DNA from: Crossaster papposus
Taxonomy: Eukaryota > Echinodermata > Asteroidea > Velatida > Solasteridae
Assembly (NCBI GenBank): GCA_037893245.1
Contig: JBAIAA010000257.1
Coordinates: forward strand, 248,001 to 312,000
DNA: 64,000 nucleotides
Direction: 5' to 3'
This document shows, in pieces, positions 43,801 to 46,477 of this stretch. How positions within the stretch are numbered: position 1 is the first letter of the stretch; each line of letters starts with the position of its first letter. Position numbers and translations under genes: made by a program. The notes below the pieces were generated by a model that worked only from the letters and a program-made list of their open reading frames with translations, searched no databases and was not told the origin of the DNA.

Positions 43801-45116
43801 GTAATTAGGAGAGATTATTATACCTCTAAATAGGCACTTGGGGAGACAAACACAAACCTAACTTGTTTACCCTAACCCTTTTCTCTAAGATCTTCGAGAT
43901 TTATGCTATTTAGACCAAAATCGTTTTTTAGAGTAGCTAGACACTTAGGGAGACACTGAAATGTCTCCCTAAGTGCCACTGTCTCCTTATTACCTAAAAA
44001 CTTAGCCAATTTGTCTTCCCAAGTGCCTATTTGGAAAAATGACTTATTAGTGATAGCCTGTGCAACAGCATGCAGATCCAAATAAAGATTCTATTTAGGT
44101 CGAGGTTAAAGCCATTTTTGGTTAAAGTTTCGAAAAATTGGTTTTGTATGCGAACATAAAGTCAAATTGCAATCAAACTTTGGTCATGCATGCAATATGG
44201 TAACCTTTAATACAGGGGTCGTGTCAAAGGTCAAGTATGAGGTCAAACGTCATTCGAGGTCAAGTTGTAAAATAGGGTAATCGCAAAAGTAGGTAAGACA
44301 CGTGGGTCGAGAATCAACCTTGTTTTAGTTACGCTCTGCAATTATTTGTGTATTCTTTGCGTTCTGTAGCTGCCGTCAACCGCTGTGAAGGGGAGCACGG
44401 CTGTTCCCATCTCTGCCTGCCCTCCCCGTCTGACCAATCAAACCACACCTGTGCCTGCCCCTTACCGGCCCACCTCGACACCGACGGTCAGACCTGTCTC
44501 TGTGCCGACGGGGCGGGACTTCTCAGAGACGGCACAAGCTGCGAGAAGGTAAGGAAATTAGACACTAAAAACAGACCAACCGTGATGAAAAACGCTGCAT
44601 ACCACCTGGGCCAATATGTGGATTGGGTTTTCAGTCCCTGCCTGATTCCGTGGTGTTTTTTTTCCAGAATATTCTTCTAGGGTTTTCCACCCACCTCTAA
44701 AACCTCTAGGCCTTTTTCTCAACATTTTACTTTTACATTTTACTAAACAGCCATAACTTGTTAATTTAATGTCCGATTGAAGCGCAACAATCAGCATTGT
44801 AAGGAGAATTATATCCCCTTTTCTAATACCTGAGAACCCTCATTTCAACTTCTGCCCATCAGTTCCGTCTCATTTTGACAGAACCCCTCACATTTGTGTC
44901 CTTGTATTGTTGCAGAAACCAATCATCAAGGATCCTCGGTTACCCGTGCAAGTCCGTGGCCTGACCATTGCTTACTTTGCTGATCACGGCCCAAAGTTTG
45001 ACATGAGGTGCGAGGCCACAGAAGAGGAGGGAGTGGTTTGTACTCCGCAGGGTGCGAAGGAGGCCACCGTGTCTGATCCTGCAGGGCAGTACGAGTGCTC
45101 TGCTCCACGTAATTAG
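7766..45116 (+). CDS. LDL-receptor-related protein, 27 coding exons
   Basis: Large multidomain extracellular protein of the LDL receptor family, expected to bind lipoproteins or other ligands at the cell surface or in body fluid. I assembled 27 exons by hand (coordinates in the exon entries); all have GT-AG introns, compatible phases and no internal stop, giving 5316 nt or 1771 residues. Order: signal peptide (1-30), ten LDLa repeats (35-460), two EGF modules, YWTD propeller 1 (about 545-811), two EGF modules, propeller 2 (about 910-1181), EGF, LDLa 11 and 12 (1246-1326), EGF, propeller 3 (about 1375-1645), EGF, and a 66-residue tail. EGF-EGF-propeller-EGF after an LDLa cluster is the arrangement of LRP1/LRP2-type receptors, but with three propellers it matches no vertebrate member I know. 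No transmembrane helix or NPxY motif was found, so it is secreted or incompletely modelled at the 3' end. Exact orthology is not claimed. All LDLa exons are phase 1-1. Confidence 0.9.
8215..8253. repeat. Perfect 39-bp palindrome in LRP intron 1
   Basis: 19-bp arms CTCTCTCCTGACTCCTGGT and their exact complement around one central C. Long enough for a stable cruciform or RNA hairpin. No second copy seen. Confidence 0.85.
9321..9423. mobile_element. GGCCGTTTTCCAAAC-type MITE, diverged copy
   Basis: GGCCGTTTGTCAAACC at the left and GGGGTTCAGAAAACGCC at the right, with the central GTTCATGCAGTTTGGCAATGG resembling the other copies in inverse orientation. LRP intron 1. Confidence 0.5.
9808..9970. 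mobile_element. 163-bp MITE with AGGTTGTTTCACGTTCC ends
   Basis: Inverted ends AGGTTGTTTCACGTTCC and GGAACGTGAAACAACCT match perfectly over 17 bp. Single copy in the window; LRP intron 1. Confidence 0.8.
10130..10424 (+). mobile_element. tRNA-derived SINE with (AAT)n tail
   Basis: A-box-like GGTTGGTGTAGCAGTT, a perfect B box GGTTCGAATCC at 10191, a body containing CCAATATGTGGATTGGGTTT and GGGTTTTCCTCCCACCTCTA-like segments, and a tail AATAATAATAATAA. The body recurs, 5'-truncated, at 44609-44720. The body resembles conserved central domains shared by SINEs of many animals; family not assigned. LRP intron 1, 170 bp before exon 2. Confidence 0.75.
10595..10711 (+). CDS. LRP-like exon 2: LDLa repeat 1
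   Basis: One complete LDLa module: six cysteines, the CDGQVDC core and acidic DRTDEVDC calcium-binding end. Phase 1 on both sides, so it can be duplicated or skipped without shifting the frame. Residues about 34-72. Confidence 0.9.
10873..11248. mobile_element. Foldback element with about 150-bp arms
   Basis: AATAAGCCATTTGCGCGTGA at the left is mirrored by TCATGCGCAAATGGCTTATT at the right. Arms continue through TAAATTTAAATAA, CTGGTACACTGACTTG, CAGCTTGGCACAGTTTAACT and GACCAAAGAC. Only about 80 bp of loop. LRP intron 2. Confidence 0.85.
11338..11581. mobile_element. MITE, ACCAGTTCGCGCCGG family, copy 1
   Basis: 244 bp with ends ACCAGTTCGCGCCGG and (inverted) ACCAGTTCGCACCGG. Inner landmarks are GCTCGCTGCTGACAGATATT and CTGGGGAAAACTTTGCGTTT. 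Other copies: 14012-14218, 17582-17824, 24539-24714, 28312-28482, 31389-31577. Confidence 0.85.
11583..12109. mobile_element. GGTAGGATACACC-type element with internal palindrome
   Basis: Starts AAGGTAGGATACACCATT and ends with the inverse AATGGTGTATCCTACTTTT. Inside, 11650-11745 and 11885-11990 form inverted arms (AAATGCAACAATCATCATGT and its complement). Same termini as 14425-14806 but a different interior. LRP intron 2. Confidence 0.7.
12146..12280 (+). CDS. LRP-like exon 3: LDLa repeat 2
   Basis: LDLa module with WVCDGSNDC and TDGSDE signatures, followed by a short Thr-rich linker (CTGPTTS). Acceptor follows a T-rich tract; donor GTAAGG; phase 1-1. Confidence 0.9.
12393..12632. mobile_element. 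MITE, GGCCAATTTCATAGAGCTGC family, copy 1
   Basis: 240 bp; GGCCAATTTCATAGAGCTGC is mirrored by GCAGCTCTATGAAATTGGCC, followed inward by TAAGCACAAA on both sides. Second copy at 33445-33666. LRP intron 3. Confidence 0.85.
12640..12900. repeat. Fragment of the GGTAGGATACACC-type repeat
   Basis: Shares TTTACTACCGAATTATTAAG, GTAAATAATGATTCTAGG and CTTTTCTCGGCATCCATGAT with the fuller copy at 14425-14806. Termini lost. Confidence 0.6.
12916..13083. repeat. 20-bp minisatellite, about eight copies
   Basis: Unit AGCTGGATGTTCCATTATTT repeated almost without change; one unit reads GATGTTCGAT. LRP intron 3. Confidence 0.95.
13193..13218. repeat. Homopolymer G tract (26)
   Basis: Uninterrupted G run. 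Comparable C runs occur at 26759-26783, 28553-28574, 34612-34633, 42224-42245 and 50736-50769. Length may be affected by sequencing error. Confidence 0.8.
13860..13938. repeat. C-rich minisatellite
   Basis: A long C run followed by three units of CACAATCCCCCCGCCCCT. The proline-rich or glycine-rich open frames over it are artefacts. LRP intron 3. Confidence 0.85.
14012..14218. mobile_element. ACCAGTTCGCGCCGG-type MITE, copy 2 (inverted)
   Basis: 207 bp from AACCAGTTCGCGCCGGATGA to GGCGCGAACTGGTT. Opposite orientation to copy 1. LRP intron 3. Confidence 0.85.
14425..14806. mobile_element. GGTAGGATACACC-type MITE, fullest copy
   Basis: Begins TAAAGGTAGTCCATTTGCAG and ends with GGTGTATCCTACCTTTA. 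Interior contains TACTACCGAATTATTAAG and paired GCGATCGCG motifs (14588-14610). Related: 11583-12109, 12640-12900, 60575-60866. Confidence 0.7.
15339..15572 (+). CDS. LRP-like exon 4: LDLa 3 and first part of LDLa 4
   Basis: Proline-rich linker, LDLa 3 ([17 protein letters not shown]), then LDLa 4 up to CDGDRDCG, where intron 4 interrupts it immediately before the SDE calcium-binding segment. Phase 1-1. Confidence 0.9.
15600..16640. other. Intron 4, mixed repeat fragments
   Basis: Contains a TGTAACCGGCTTTACAAAAA terminus (15622), a telomere-like TTAACCCTAACCCT (15650), GGTCCACGATTGACCGAC (15885) of the 22-23.5 kb repeat family, and a block at 16130-16260 partly shared with 22107-22160 (AACTACA/CGAAGACAAAGGAATGTCC). 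No exon recognised. Confidence 0.5.
16737..16901 (+). CDS. LRP-like exon 5: end of LDLa 4 and LDLa 5
   Basis: Begins with DGSDEE, completing LDLa 4, then LDLa 5 with WWCDGMAEC and DMSDETDC. Donor GTAAAT. The split-module arrangement of exons 4 and 5 is repeated in exons 6 and 7. Confidence 0.9.
16924..17322. mobile_element. TTAA-flanked MITE, AGGGATCGTA family, copy 2
   Basis: 399 bp, TTAAAGGGATCGTATACG to CGATCCCTTTAA inverted; interior aligns with 6438-6829 in reverse (TCCTGCGCGGACATAACCGC). Begins 22 bp after LRP exon 5. Confidence 0.85.
17582..17824. mobile_element. ACCAGTTCGCGCCGG-type MITE, copy 3
   Basis: AACTAGTTCGAGCCGACG at the left, GCAAACTGGTT at the right. The internal GCTCGCTGCTGACAGATATT block is duplicated in tandem (17685 and 17710). 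LRP intron 5. Confidence 0.75.
18206..18379. repeat. (TCAAA)n pentanucleotide microsatellite, about 34 copies
   Basis: Uninterrupted pentamer array. Because it has no stop in two frames it creates open frames that run into exon 6. LRP intron 5. Confidence 0.97.
18636..18863 (+). CDS. LRP-like exon 6: LDLa 6 and first part of LDLa 7
   Basis: LDLa 6 ([16 protein letters not shown]), then LDLa 7 to CDGENDCG. An open frame running in from 18200 through a pentanucleotide repeat is accidental; the acceptor AG at 18634-18635 gives the correct phase-1 start. Confidence 0.9.
18888..19180. repeat. Direct repeat A1 flanking nested transposons
   Basis: About 290 bp containing ACAGACCGAGTAGTGG, GCGCGTTGGGT, TATAATGAAAGAAAATG and CACAAACCCTATG; repeated in the same orientation at 20794-21080 on the other side of the 19184-20789 element. 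Confidence 0.75.
19184..20789. mobile_element. TGTGACCGGCTCTACAAAAA element, interrupted copy
   Basis: Ends TGTGACCGGCTCTACAAAAA and, inverted, TGTGACCGGCTCTACAAAAA, followed inward by GTC(T)TAAGTCG-like sequence. Its interior is split by the 1157-bp element at 19282-20438. The uninterrupted relative is at 28609-29043. LRP intron 6. Confidence 0.85.
19282..20438. mobile_element. 1157-bp TA-flanked element nested inside another
   Basis: Perfect 16-bp inverted ends CCGTAATTTCCTGCGG with TA on each side. Subterminal AAGGCGC / AAGCCGC motifs recur several times near both ends. No transposase frame, so non-autonomous. The empty site CATTTAGTATATAATAG is present, inverted, at 28948-28966, proving the insertion and the TA duplication. 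Confidence 0.9.
20794..21080. repeat. Direct repeat A2
   Basis: Second copy of the 18888-19180 block, same orientation, somewhat diverged. Confidence 0.75.
21158..21460. mobile_element. CTTTCAAAA-rich foldback repeat, copy 1
   Basis: Bounded by CCCTCCTATATATAG and, inverted, CCCTTCTATGGTTTTAC; contains many TTGAAAGGT/ACCTTTCAA motifs. Second, inverted copy at 39395-39828. LRP intron 6. Confidence 0.8.
21618..21773 (+). CDS. LRP-like exon 7: end of LDLa 7 and LDLa 8
   Basis: Starts with DNSDEE, completing LDLa 7; LDLa 8 follows with WWCDSEMDC and DGEDESNC. The usual CDG is CDS here, a mild departure at the turn before the calcium site. Donor GTATCT is weaker than the other donors. Confidence 0.88.
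21850..23560. repeat. Degenerate tandem repeat array in LRP intron 7
   Basis: About 200-bp units repeated at least six times, alternating versions of GTCCACGATTG or TCCTCGATTGA, then TCGTGTACAAAACCAATGAG, GTACAAACAAAGGG and TGTGTGTCTG-type stretches. A stray unit is at 15840-15920. Many open frames here have no domain. Confidence 0.7.
23706..23951 (+). CDS. LRP-like exon 8: LDLa 9 and 10
   Basis: Two complete LDLa modules (RCDGVRDC with [16 protein letters not shown] with GEDETEC). CpG-rich codon use compared with the flanking AT-rich introns. Phase 1-1, donor GTAAGT. Confidence 0.9.
24539..24714. mobile_element. ACCAGTTCGCGCCGG-type MITE, copy 4 (left end deleted)
   Basis: Retains GTCAGCAGCGAGCAAGGC, TCGTTAAAAATAATCCCG and the right end TGGCGCGAACTGGTT; the first 35 bp are missing. 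LRP intron 8. Confidence 0.75.
24865..24978 (+). CDS. LRP-like exon 9: EGF-like module
   Basis: Single six-cysteine EGF-like module: [14 protein letters not shown], then [11 protein letters not shown] and a final Cys. It follows LDLa 10 directly, as in LRP1/LRP2 clusters. Confidence 0.88.
25395..25560 (+). mobile_element. tRNA-like repeat, diverged copy
   Basis: GACAATTTGGGAGATCGGCA followed by GGCAAGATAGCTT and ending GCTTGCCAATTT; same element as 52860-52985 with a degraded tRNA-like head. LRP intron 9, 45 bp before exon 10. Confidence 0.5.
25607..25916 (+). CDS. LRP-like exon 10: calcium-binding EGF and start of propeller 1
   Basis: Opens with DVDEC, the signature of a calcium-binding EGF module, runs through FTCVCPNS to the last Cys, then enters propeller blade 1 ([12 protein letters not shown], ending [11 protein letters not shown]). 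Enters in phase 1 and leaves in phase 2; the same switch is seen in exon 15. Confidence 0.9.
26041..26447. mobile_element. TGTGACCTGGCA-type MITE
   Basis: 407 bp, TGTGACCTGGCACTACGAAA to (inverted) TGTGACCTGGCAACACGAAA. Interior shares TTTTACATACAACAAAAACT-like sequence with the partial copy at 33022-33420 in reverse. LRP intron 10. Confidence 0.85.
26759..26783. repeat. Homopolymer C tract (25)
   Basis: Uninterrupted C run in LRP intron 10, preceded by CCTCTCTT. Confidence 0.8.
26989..27360. repeat. Two tandem 180-bp palindromic units
   Basis: Units 26989-27180 and 27181-27360. Each has arms TGCAGGGCCCACTGACAACT and its complement, with ACCCTAACCCTATATACCCC and CATAGGGTAAATA between. Both end GCATTCTATAGTTAAGCCAA. 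The second ends 31 bp before LRP exon 11. Confidence 0.9.
27392..27616 (+). CDS. LRP-like exon 11: propeller 1, blades 1-2
   Basis: Contains [15 protein letters not shown], a canonical YWTD blade, and [11 protein letters not shown]. Phase 2-2. Acceptor lies 31 bases after a pair of tandem 180-bp palindromic repeats. Confidence 0.9.
27748..28223. mobile_element. Foldback element with expanded 12-bp minisatellite
   Basis: Left GTCCCTGCAAGTCC, right GCAGGGACTCGAATACAACT. Core 27880-28193 is GGACTTGTGACT repeated 17 times, then GGACTTGTGCAA 7 times. Unexpanded relatives at 49971-50153 and 56985-57175 share GTCATTGTTTAACCAGTTA-like and CTTATGAAAGAACTTGTGAC-like sequence. LRP intron 11. Confidence 0.85.
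28312..28482. mobile_element. ACCAGTTCGCGCCGG-type MITE, copy 5 (partial)
   Basis: ACGGATGACGCATAAACACG, GAGCAGCGAGCAAGGCCAGA and GGATCGAGTTTTGTTAAAA retained; both termini lost. LRP intron 11. Confidence 0.7.
28609..29043. mobile_element. TGTGACCGGCTCTACAAAAA element, uninterrupted copy
   Basis: Starts TGTGACCGGCTCTACAAAAA; the right end is shortened (CACGTTTTTGTCACA). Interior aligns in reverse with the two halves of 19184-20789 and carries the empty TA site. Ends about 20 bp before LRP exon 12. Confidence 0.85.
29065..29332 (+). CDS. LRP-like exon 12: propeller 1, blades 3-4
   Basis: [37 protein letters not shown] and HPFGVAIYQ are typical YWTD blade signatures. Phase 2-0. Confidence 0.92.
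29657..29792 (+). CDS. LRP-like exon 13: end of propeller 1
   Basis: [19 protein letters not shown] is the last YWTD blade of propeller 1; the exon ends after ATQGYYE in phase 1. Confidence 0.9.
30243..30419 (+). CDS. LRP-like exon 14: EGF module after propeller 1
   Basis: EGF-like with [18 protein letters not shown] and a [16 protein letters not shown] end, the form that caps YWTD propellers in LRPs. Phase 1-1; donor GTACGT. Confidence 0.9.
31011..31323 (+). CDS. LRP-like exon 15: EGF and start of propeller 2
   Basis: EGF module ([17 protein letters not shown]) followed by propeller entry [13 protein letters not shown] and YVSDKGSIK. Phase 1-2, matching exon 10 in both content and phases. 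Confidence 0.9.
31389..31577. mobile_element. ACCAGTTCGCGCCGG-type MITE, copy 6 (most diverged)
   Basis: AACCAGTTTCACATCGGATG at the left, then GAGCGAGCGAGGCCGG, GCCTGAACCCGCCTCGGATC and CCCGCGCCAAGGC; right end TTTGAACTGATC. LRP intron 15. Confidence 0.7.
31793..31900. repeat. T/A low-complexity tract
   Basis: Long T runs broken by ATTA or A, giving a Phe-rich accidental frame. LRP intron 15. Confidence 0.9.
32190..32417 (+). CDS. LRP-like exon 16: propeller 2, blades 1-2
   Basis: Contains [15 protein letters not shown] and [11 protein letters not shown]. Phase 2-2, the counterpart of exon 11. A 582-bp inverted-repeat element starts 22 bases after its donor. Confidence 0.9.
32439..33020. 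mobile_element. TGTGACCTGTCACGACAAAA MITE
   Basis: 582 bp; TGTGACCTGTCACGACAAAA is mirrored by CATTTTGTGATGACAGGTCA-type right end. Adjoins the next element with only one base between them. LRP intron 16. Confidence 0.85.
33022..33420. mobile_element. TGTGACCTGACACCACGAAA element, right end lost
   Basis: Left end matches the 26041-26447 family; interior aligns with it through CATTTCTAGA and CTTATTCCTAG; the right terminus is missing and is followed by another MITE at 33445. LRP intron 16. Confidence 0.7.
33445..33666. mobile_element. GGCCAATTTCATAGAGCTGC-type MITE, copy 2
   Basis: GGGTAAATTTCATGAAGCTGC at the left, AGCAGCTCCATGAAATTGG at the right, CTTAGCACAAAAC inside. LRP intron 16. Confidence 0.8.
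33776..34031 (+). CDS. LRP-like exon 17: propeller 2, blades 3-4
   Basis: [20 protein letters not shown], then [13 protein letters not shown] and RPFGIAIYQ. The first blade reads YWSS, losing the usual Asp of YWTD. Phase 2-0. Confidence 0.9.
34612..34633. repeat. Homopolymer C tract (22) after a CCCGG-rich stretch
   Basis: The C run follows 34548-34610, rich in CCGGGTGCCC-type motifs. LRP intron 17. Confidence 0.8.
34720..34855 (+). CDS. LRP-like exon 18: end of propeller 2
   Basis: [20 protein letters not shown] closes propeller 2. Same length (136 nt) and phases (0-1) as exon 13, supporting propeller duplication with its introns. Confidence 0.9.
35299..35486 (+). CDS. LRP-like exon 19: EGF module after propeller 2
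   Basis: [18 protein letters not shown] and [19 protein letters not shown] cap of propeller 2. Phase 1-0, donor GTTAGT. Confidence 0.9.
35538..36046. repeat. Decanucleotide array with inverted halves
   Basis: Left part carries GTAGTTGAACG/GTAGTTGACCGT in one orientation (35575-35650); right part carries GTTCAACTAC/GTTTAACTAC in the other (35655-36046), so the two can pair. The right part is a clean tandem array of about 17 units from 35885. LRP intron 19. Confidence 0.85.
36146..37742 (-). mobile_element. Penelope-like element, RT plus GIY-YIG endonuclease, 5'-truncated
   Basis: Minus-strand frame open from 37742 ([17 protein letters not shown]) through RT motifs [31 protein letters not shown], catalytic [11 protein letters not shown] and HFLDVTIRK, the linker [15 protein letters not shown], then one in-frame TGA (36614) and a C-terminal GIY-YIG domain: zinc-type [36 protein letters not shown] and [14 protein letters not shown], ending near 36146. 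Apart from the single stop (consistent with CGA to TGA) it is intact, so a fairly recent insertion. The N-terminus is missing. It lies antisense in LRP intron 19. Confidence 0.92.
37791..38440. mobile_element. TGTGACCCGCTCCATC MITE, copy 1 (650 bp)
   Basis: TGTGACCCGCTCCATCGTAA at the left, inverted TGTGACTTGCTCCATCAAAA at the right, each followed by ATCAGGAATAAGTC. Other copies: 41681-42096, 50811-51255. LRP intron 19. Confidence 0.87.
38527..38773 (+). CDS. LRP-like exon 20: LDLa 11 and 12
   Basis: LDLa 11 has TCDGQNHC and DGSDEEC. LDLa 12 has RCDGIPGDC and ends [10 protein letters not shown]; the usual SDE is YEDE, so its calcium site may be altered. This pair separates propellers 2 and 3. 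Phase 0-1. Confidence 0.9.
38852..39244. mobile_element. TA-flanked MITE with CAGTCAAACCT ends
   Basis: 393 bp; TA then CAGTCAAACCTTGATATAGC, right end inverted CAGTCAAACCTGCCATTGCG then TA. Repeated GTGGCC motifs inside. CAGT-type ends with TA duplication suggest a pogo/Tigger-like (Tc1/mariner superfamily) origin. LRP intron 20. Confidence 0.8.
39395..39828. mobile_element. CTTTCAAAA-rich foldback repeat, copy 2 (inverted)
   Basis: CCCTCCTATGGTTTTACCTT to CTATATATAGGAGGG. Compared with copy 1 it carries an internal tandem duplication of about 135 bp (CCAGTTTGTTCAGA at 39550 and 39675). Ends 27 bp before LRP exon 21. Confidence 0.82.
39856..40013 (+). CDS. LRP-like exon 21: EGF before propeller 3
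   Basis: EGF module ([23 protein letters not shown]) and the first few residues of the propeller entry. It ends in phase 0 at GTAATG, an intron position missing from propellers 1 and 2. Confidence 0.87.
40230..40320. repeat. 17-bp tandem repeat, AGGTCATTTGAGGTTAA
   Basis: Four to five units in LRP intron 21; related motifs recur singly at 40435-40470 and 44220-44265. Confidence 0.85.
40592..40749 (+). CDS. LRP-like exon 22: start of propeller 3
   Basis: [14 protein letters not shown] is the first strand region, and [14 protein letters not shown] the YWTD-like blade 1. Phase 0-2. With exon 21 it equals exon 10 or 15 split by one extra intron. Confidence 0.85.
40890..41159. mobile_element. 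Foldback element, TGCGTTCCAATCGCGTCG ends, triplicated arm
   Basis: Left arm TGCGTTCCAATCGCGTCGTG plus TTTATCATGTTCACGAGTCG occurs three times in tandem (40890, 40940, 40990); right end is the complement once (41130-41159). LRP intron 22. Confidence 0.87.
41383..41622 (+). CDS. LRP-like exon 23: propeller 3, blades 1-2
   Basis: [20 protein letters not shown]: the YWTD tetrad is degenerate (YWVN). It is followed by [10 protein letters not shown]. Phase 2-2. Confidence 0.9.
41681..42096. mobile_element. TGTGACCCGCTCCATC MITE, copy 2
   Basis: 416 bp, TGTGACCCGTTCCATCGAAA to inverted TGTGACCCGCTCCATCGTAA. LRP intron 23, 58 bp after exon 23. Confidence 0.87.
42224..42245. repeat. Homopolymer C tract (22)
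   Basis: Uninterrupted C run, LRP intron 23. Confidence 0.8.
42509..42767 (+). CDS. LRP-like exon 24: propeller 3, blades 3-4
   Basis: [37 protein letters not shown] and HPFGIAIHE. Donor GTCGGT is unusual but is the only one that keeps phase 0 with exon 25. Confidence 0.88.
42800..43465. repeat. Array of self-complementary CTTGTGATCCATCACAAG units
   Basis: About 660 bp of units built from CTTGTGATCCATCACAAG (itself a perfect inverted repeat) joined by TATC, with variants (TTATCCACT, ATCCATCCCAAG, TGTAATCC). Fills most of LRP intron 24. Confidence 0.93.
43514..43655 (+). CDS. LRP-like exon 25: end of propeller 3
   Basis: [20 protein letters not shown] is the closing blade, with YWTD replaced by FWGD. 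Phase 0-1, donor GTGAGT. Confidence 0.9.
43780..44050. repeat. Foldback sequence with AAATAGGCACTTGGG arms
   Basis: CTAAATAGGCACTTGGGGAGAC at the left mirrors GTCTTCCCAAGTGCCTATTT at the right; the middle carries ACACTTAGGGAGACA and TGTCTCCCTAAGTG as a second inverted pair. LRP intron 25. Confidence 0.75.
44370..44548 (+). CDS. LRP-like exon 26: EGF module after propeller 3
   Basis: [29 protein letters not shown] and a final Cys: EGF cap of propeller 3. Phase 1-0. A truncated SINE copy lies about 60 bases downstream. Confidence 0.9.
44609..44720 (+). mobile_element. 5'-truncated SINE copy
   Basis: Matches the body of the 10130-10424 SINE from CCTGGGCCAATATGTGGATT to CCACCCACCTCTAAAAC; the tRNA head and tail are missing. 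LRP intron 26. Confidence 0.8.
44916..45116 (+). CDS. LRP-like exon 27: novel C-terminal tail and stop
   Basis: Sixty-six residues and TAG at 45114. The tail has three cysteines, an acidic stretch EATEEEGVV and ends [11 protein letters not shown], which resembles the last strand of an immunoglobulin-like fold but is too short for a full domain. The odd cysteine count, and a possible donor GTAATT at 45109 in phase 1, leave open that the gene continues. Confidence 0.6.
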   Translation, partial: KPIIKDPRLPVQVRGLTIAYFADHGPKFDMRCEATEEEGVVCTPQGAKEATVSDPAGQYECSAPRN

Positions 45117-45309
45117 TACCATCTGCAACAGAGCAAGTCCAGGTGCCTGGTTAAAAGTCGTTTATAATCACCAGTTATTGGAACACTTGATAGTTTTTTA
45201 TACACGTAGTAGCTGACAGAAGTTGACTTGACTAGCCGACATGTAATTAGTATGCTGCACAGAGCAAGTCCAGGTTCCTGATTAAAAGTAGTTTATTATC
45301 ACCATTTAT

Positions 45310-45870
45310 TACATCAGCTGGAAGTTGGTTTAGCTGAGAGAAGTTGGTTTAGCTGAGAGAAGTTGGTTAAGAAGTTGGTTTAGCTGAGAGAAGTTGGTTT
45401 AGCTGAGAGACGTTGGCTTAGCTGAGAGAAGTTGGTTTTAGCTGAGGGATGTTGGTTTTAGCTGAGGGAAGTTGGTTTAGCTGAGAGAAGTTGGTTTAGC
45501 TGAGGGATGTTGGTTTAGCTGAGGGAAGTTGGTTTAGCTGGGGGAAGTTGGTTTAGCTGAGAGAAGCTGGTTTAGCTGAAAGAAGTTGGTTTTAATAGCT
45601 GAGGGATGTTGGTTTAGCTGGGAGAAGTTGGTTTAGCTGGGAGAAGTTGGTTTAGCTGAGAGAAGATGGTTTAGCTGAGAGAAGCTGGTTTAGCTGAGAG
45701 AAGCTGGTTTAGCTGAAGGAAGTTGGTTTAGCTGGGAGAAGTTGGTTTAGCTGAGAGAAGTTGGTTTAGCTGAGAGAAGTTGGTTTATAAATTAAGAAAA
45801 ATCGGTTTAGCTGAGAGAAGTCTGTTTATAACTGAGAGAAGTCGGGTTAGCCGAGAGAAGTTGATTAGCT
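45310..45870. repeat. 19-bp minisatellite after the LRP stop codon
   Basis: About 28 units of GTTTAGCTGAGAGAAGTTG with variants (GGGATG, AAGCTG, GGGAGA). Starts about 190 bp after the stop codon, probably within the 3' UTR. Confidence 0.93.
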
Positions 45871-46097
45871 GACAGAATTTGATTATTAGTCAAGTAATTA
45901 ACCAAACTTTGGCTCTGGAATAAGATGGTTTGAGTGGATATTGGACTTCTTTTTAAAAGAATTGTTTATTAGCAATTAATGTCAAATAGATGCCCGACGG
46001 CTACATTTTTCATTAGGTCTGATCATAAATGTCATCATCACTAATCATCTAAATATAAATTCAATCACACATCAGGTATTTAACTTTGAAATACAAA

Positions 46098-46175
46098 AAT
46101 AAAAAAGTACTGTATTTTTACTTAAAACAATAAACCTCAACTTAAAACAAAATATGTGTTTTAAAATTGAATAAA
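46098..46175 (+). terminator. Candidate polyadenylation signals of the LRP-like gene
   Basis: Three AATAAA hexamers at 46098, 46129 and 46170, about 1 kb after the stop codon and just past the 19-bp minisatellite. If used, the 3' UTR includes that whole repeat. Position-based inference only. Confidence 0.35.
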
Positions 46176-46477
46176 GTACATGTACAAAGTTTCTTTCCCG
46201 AAGACAGTGAACAATCTTTCTGTAAAGAGTGGATATACATGTAATTTATTATGTTTTATTTGTGCCCTAAGAATTATGGATAATTATGTTATGACTCGAT
46301 GGACAAATATAAACTATAACTGCAACTCTCAACAGTACTGTGGTATTTAAAATGATAATTAAAAAAAGTAGAATTTATTAGCACTGTAATAAAGTTCTAA
46401 GAATCTGCAAGTCACTTGGCAGGTATGTAGCGCCCTCTTTTGACTAGCTTGTGTTAATTTTCGAAAATTGAAAACCG

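Noticed and set aside
44916-45116. Complete immunoglobulin domain in the LRP tail
   Set aside because: Only the last strand motif is suggestive; length, cysteine spacing and lack of the core Trp do not fit a full domain.
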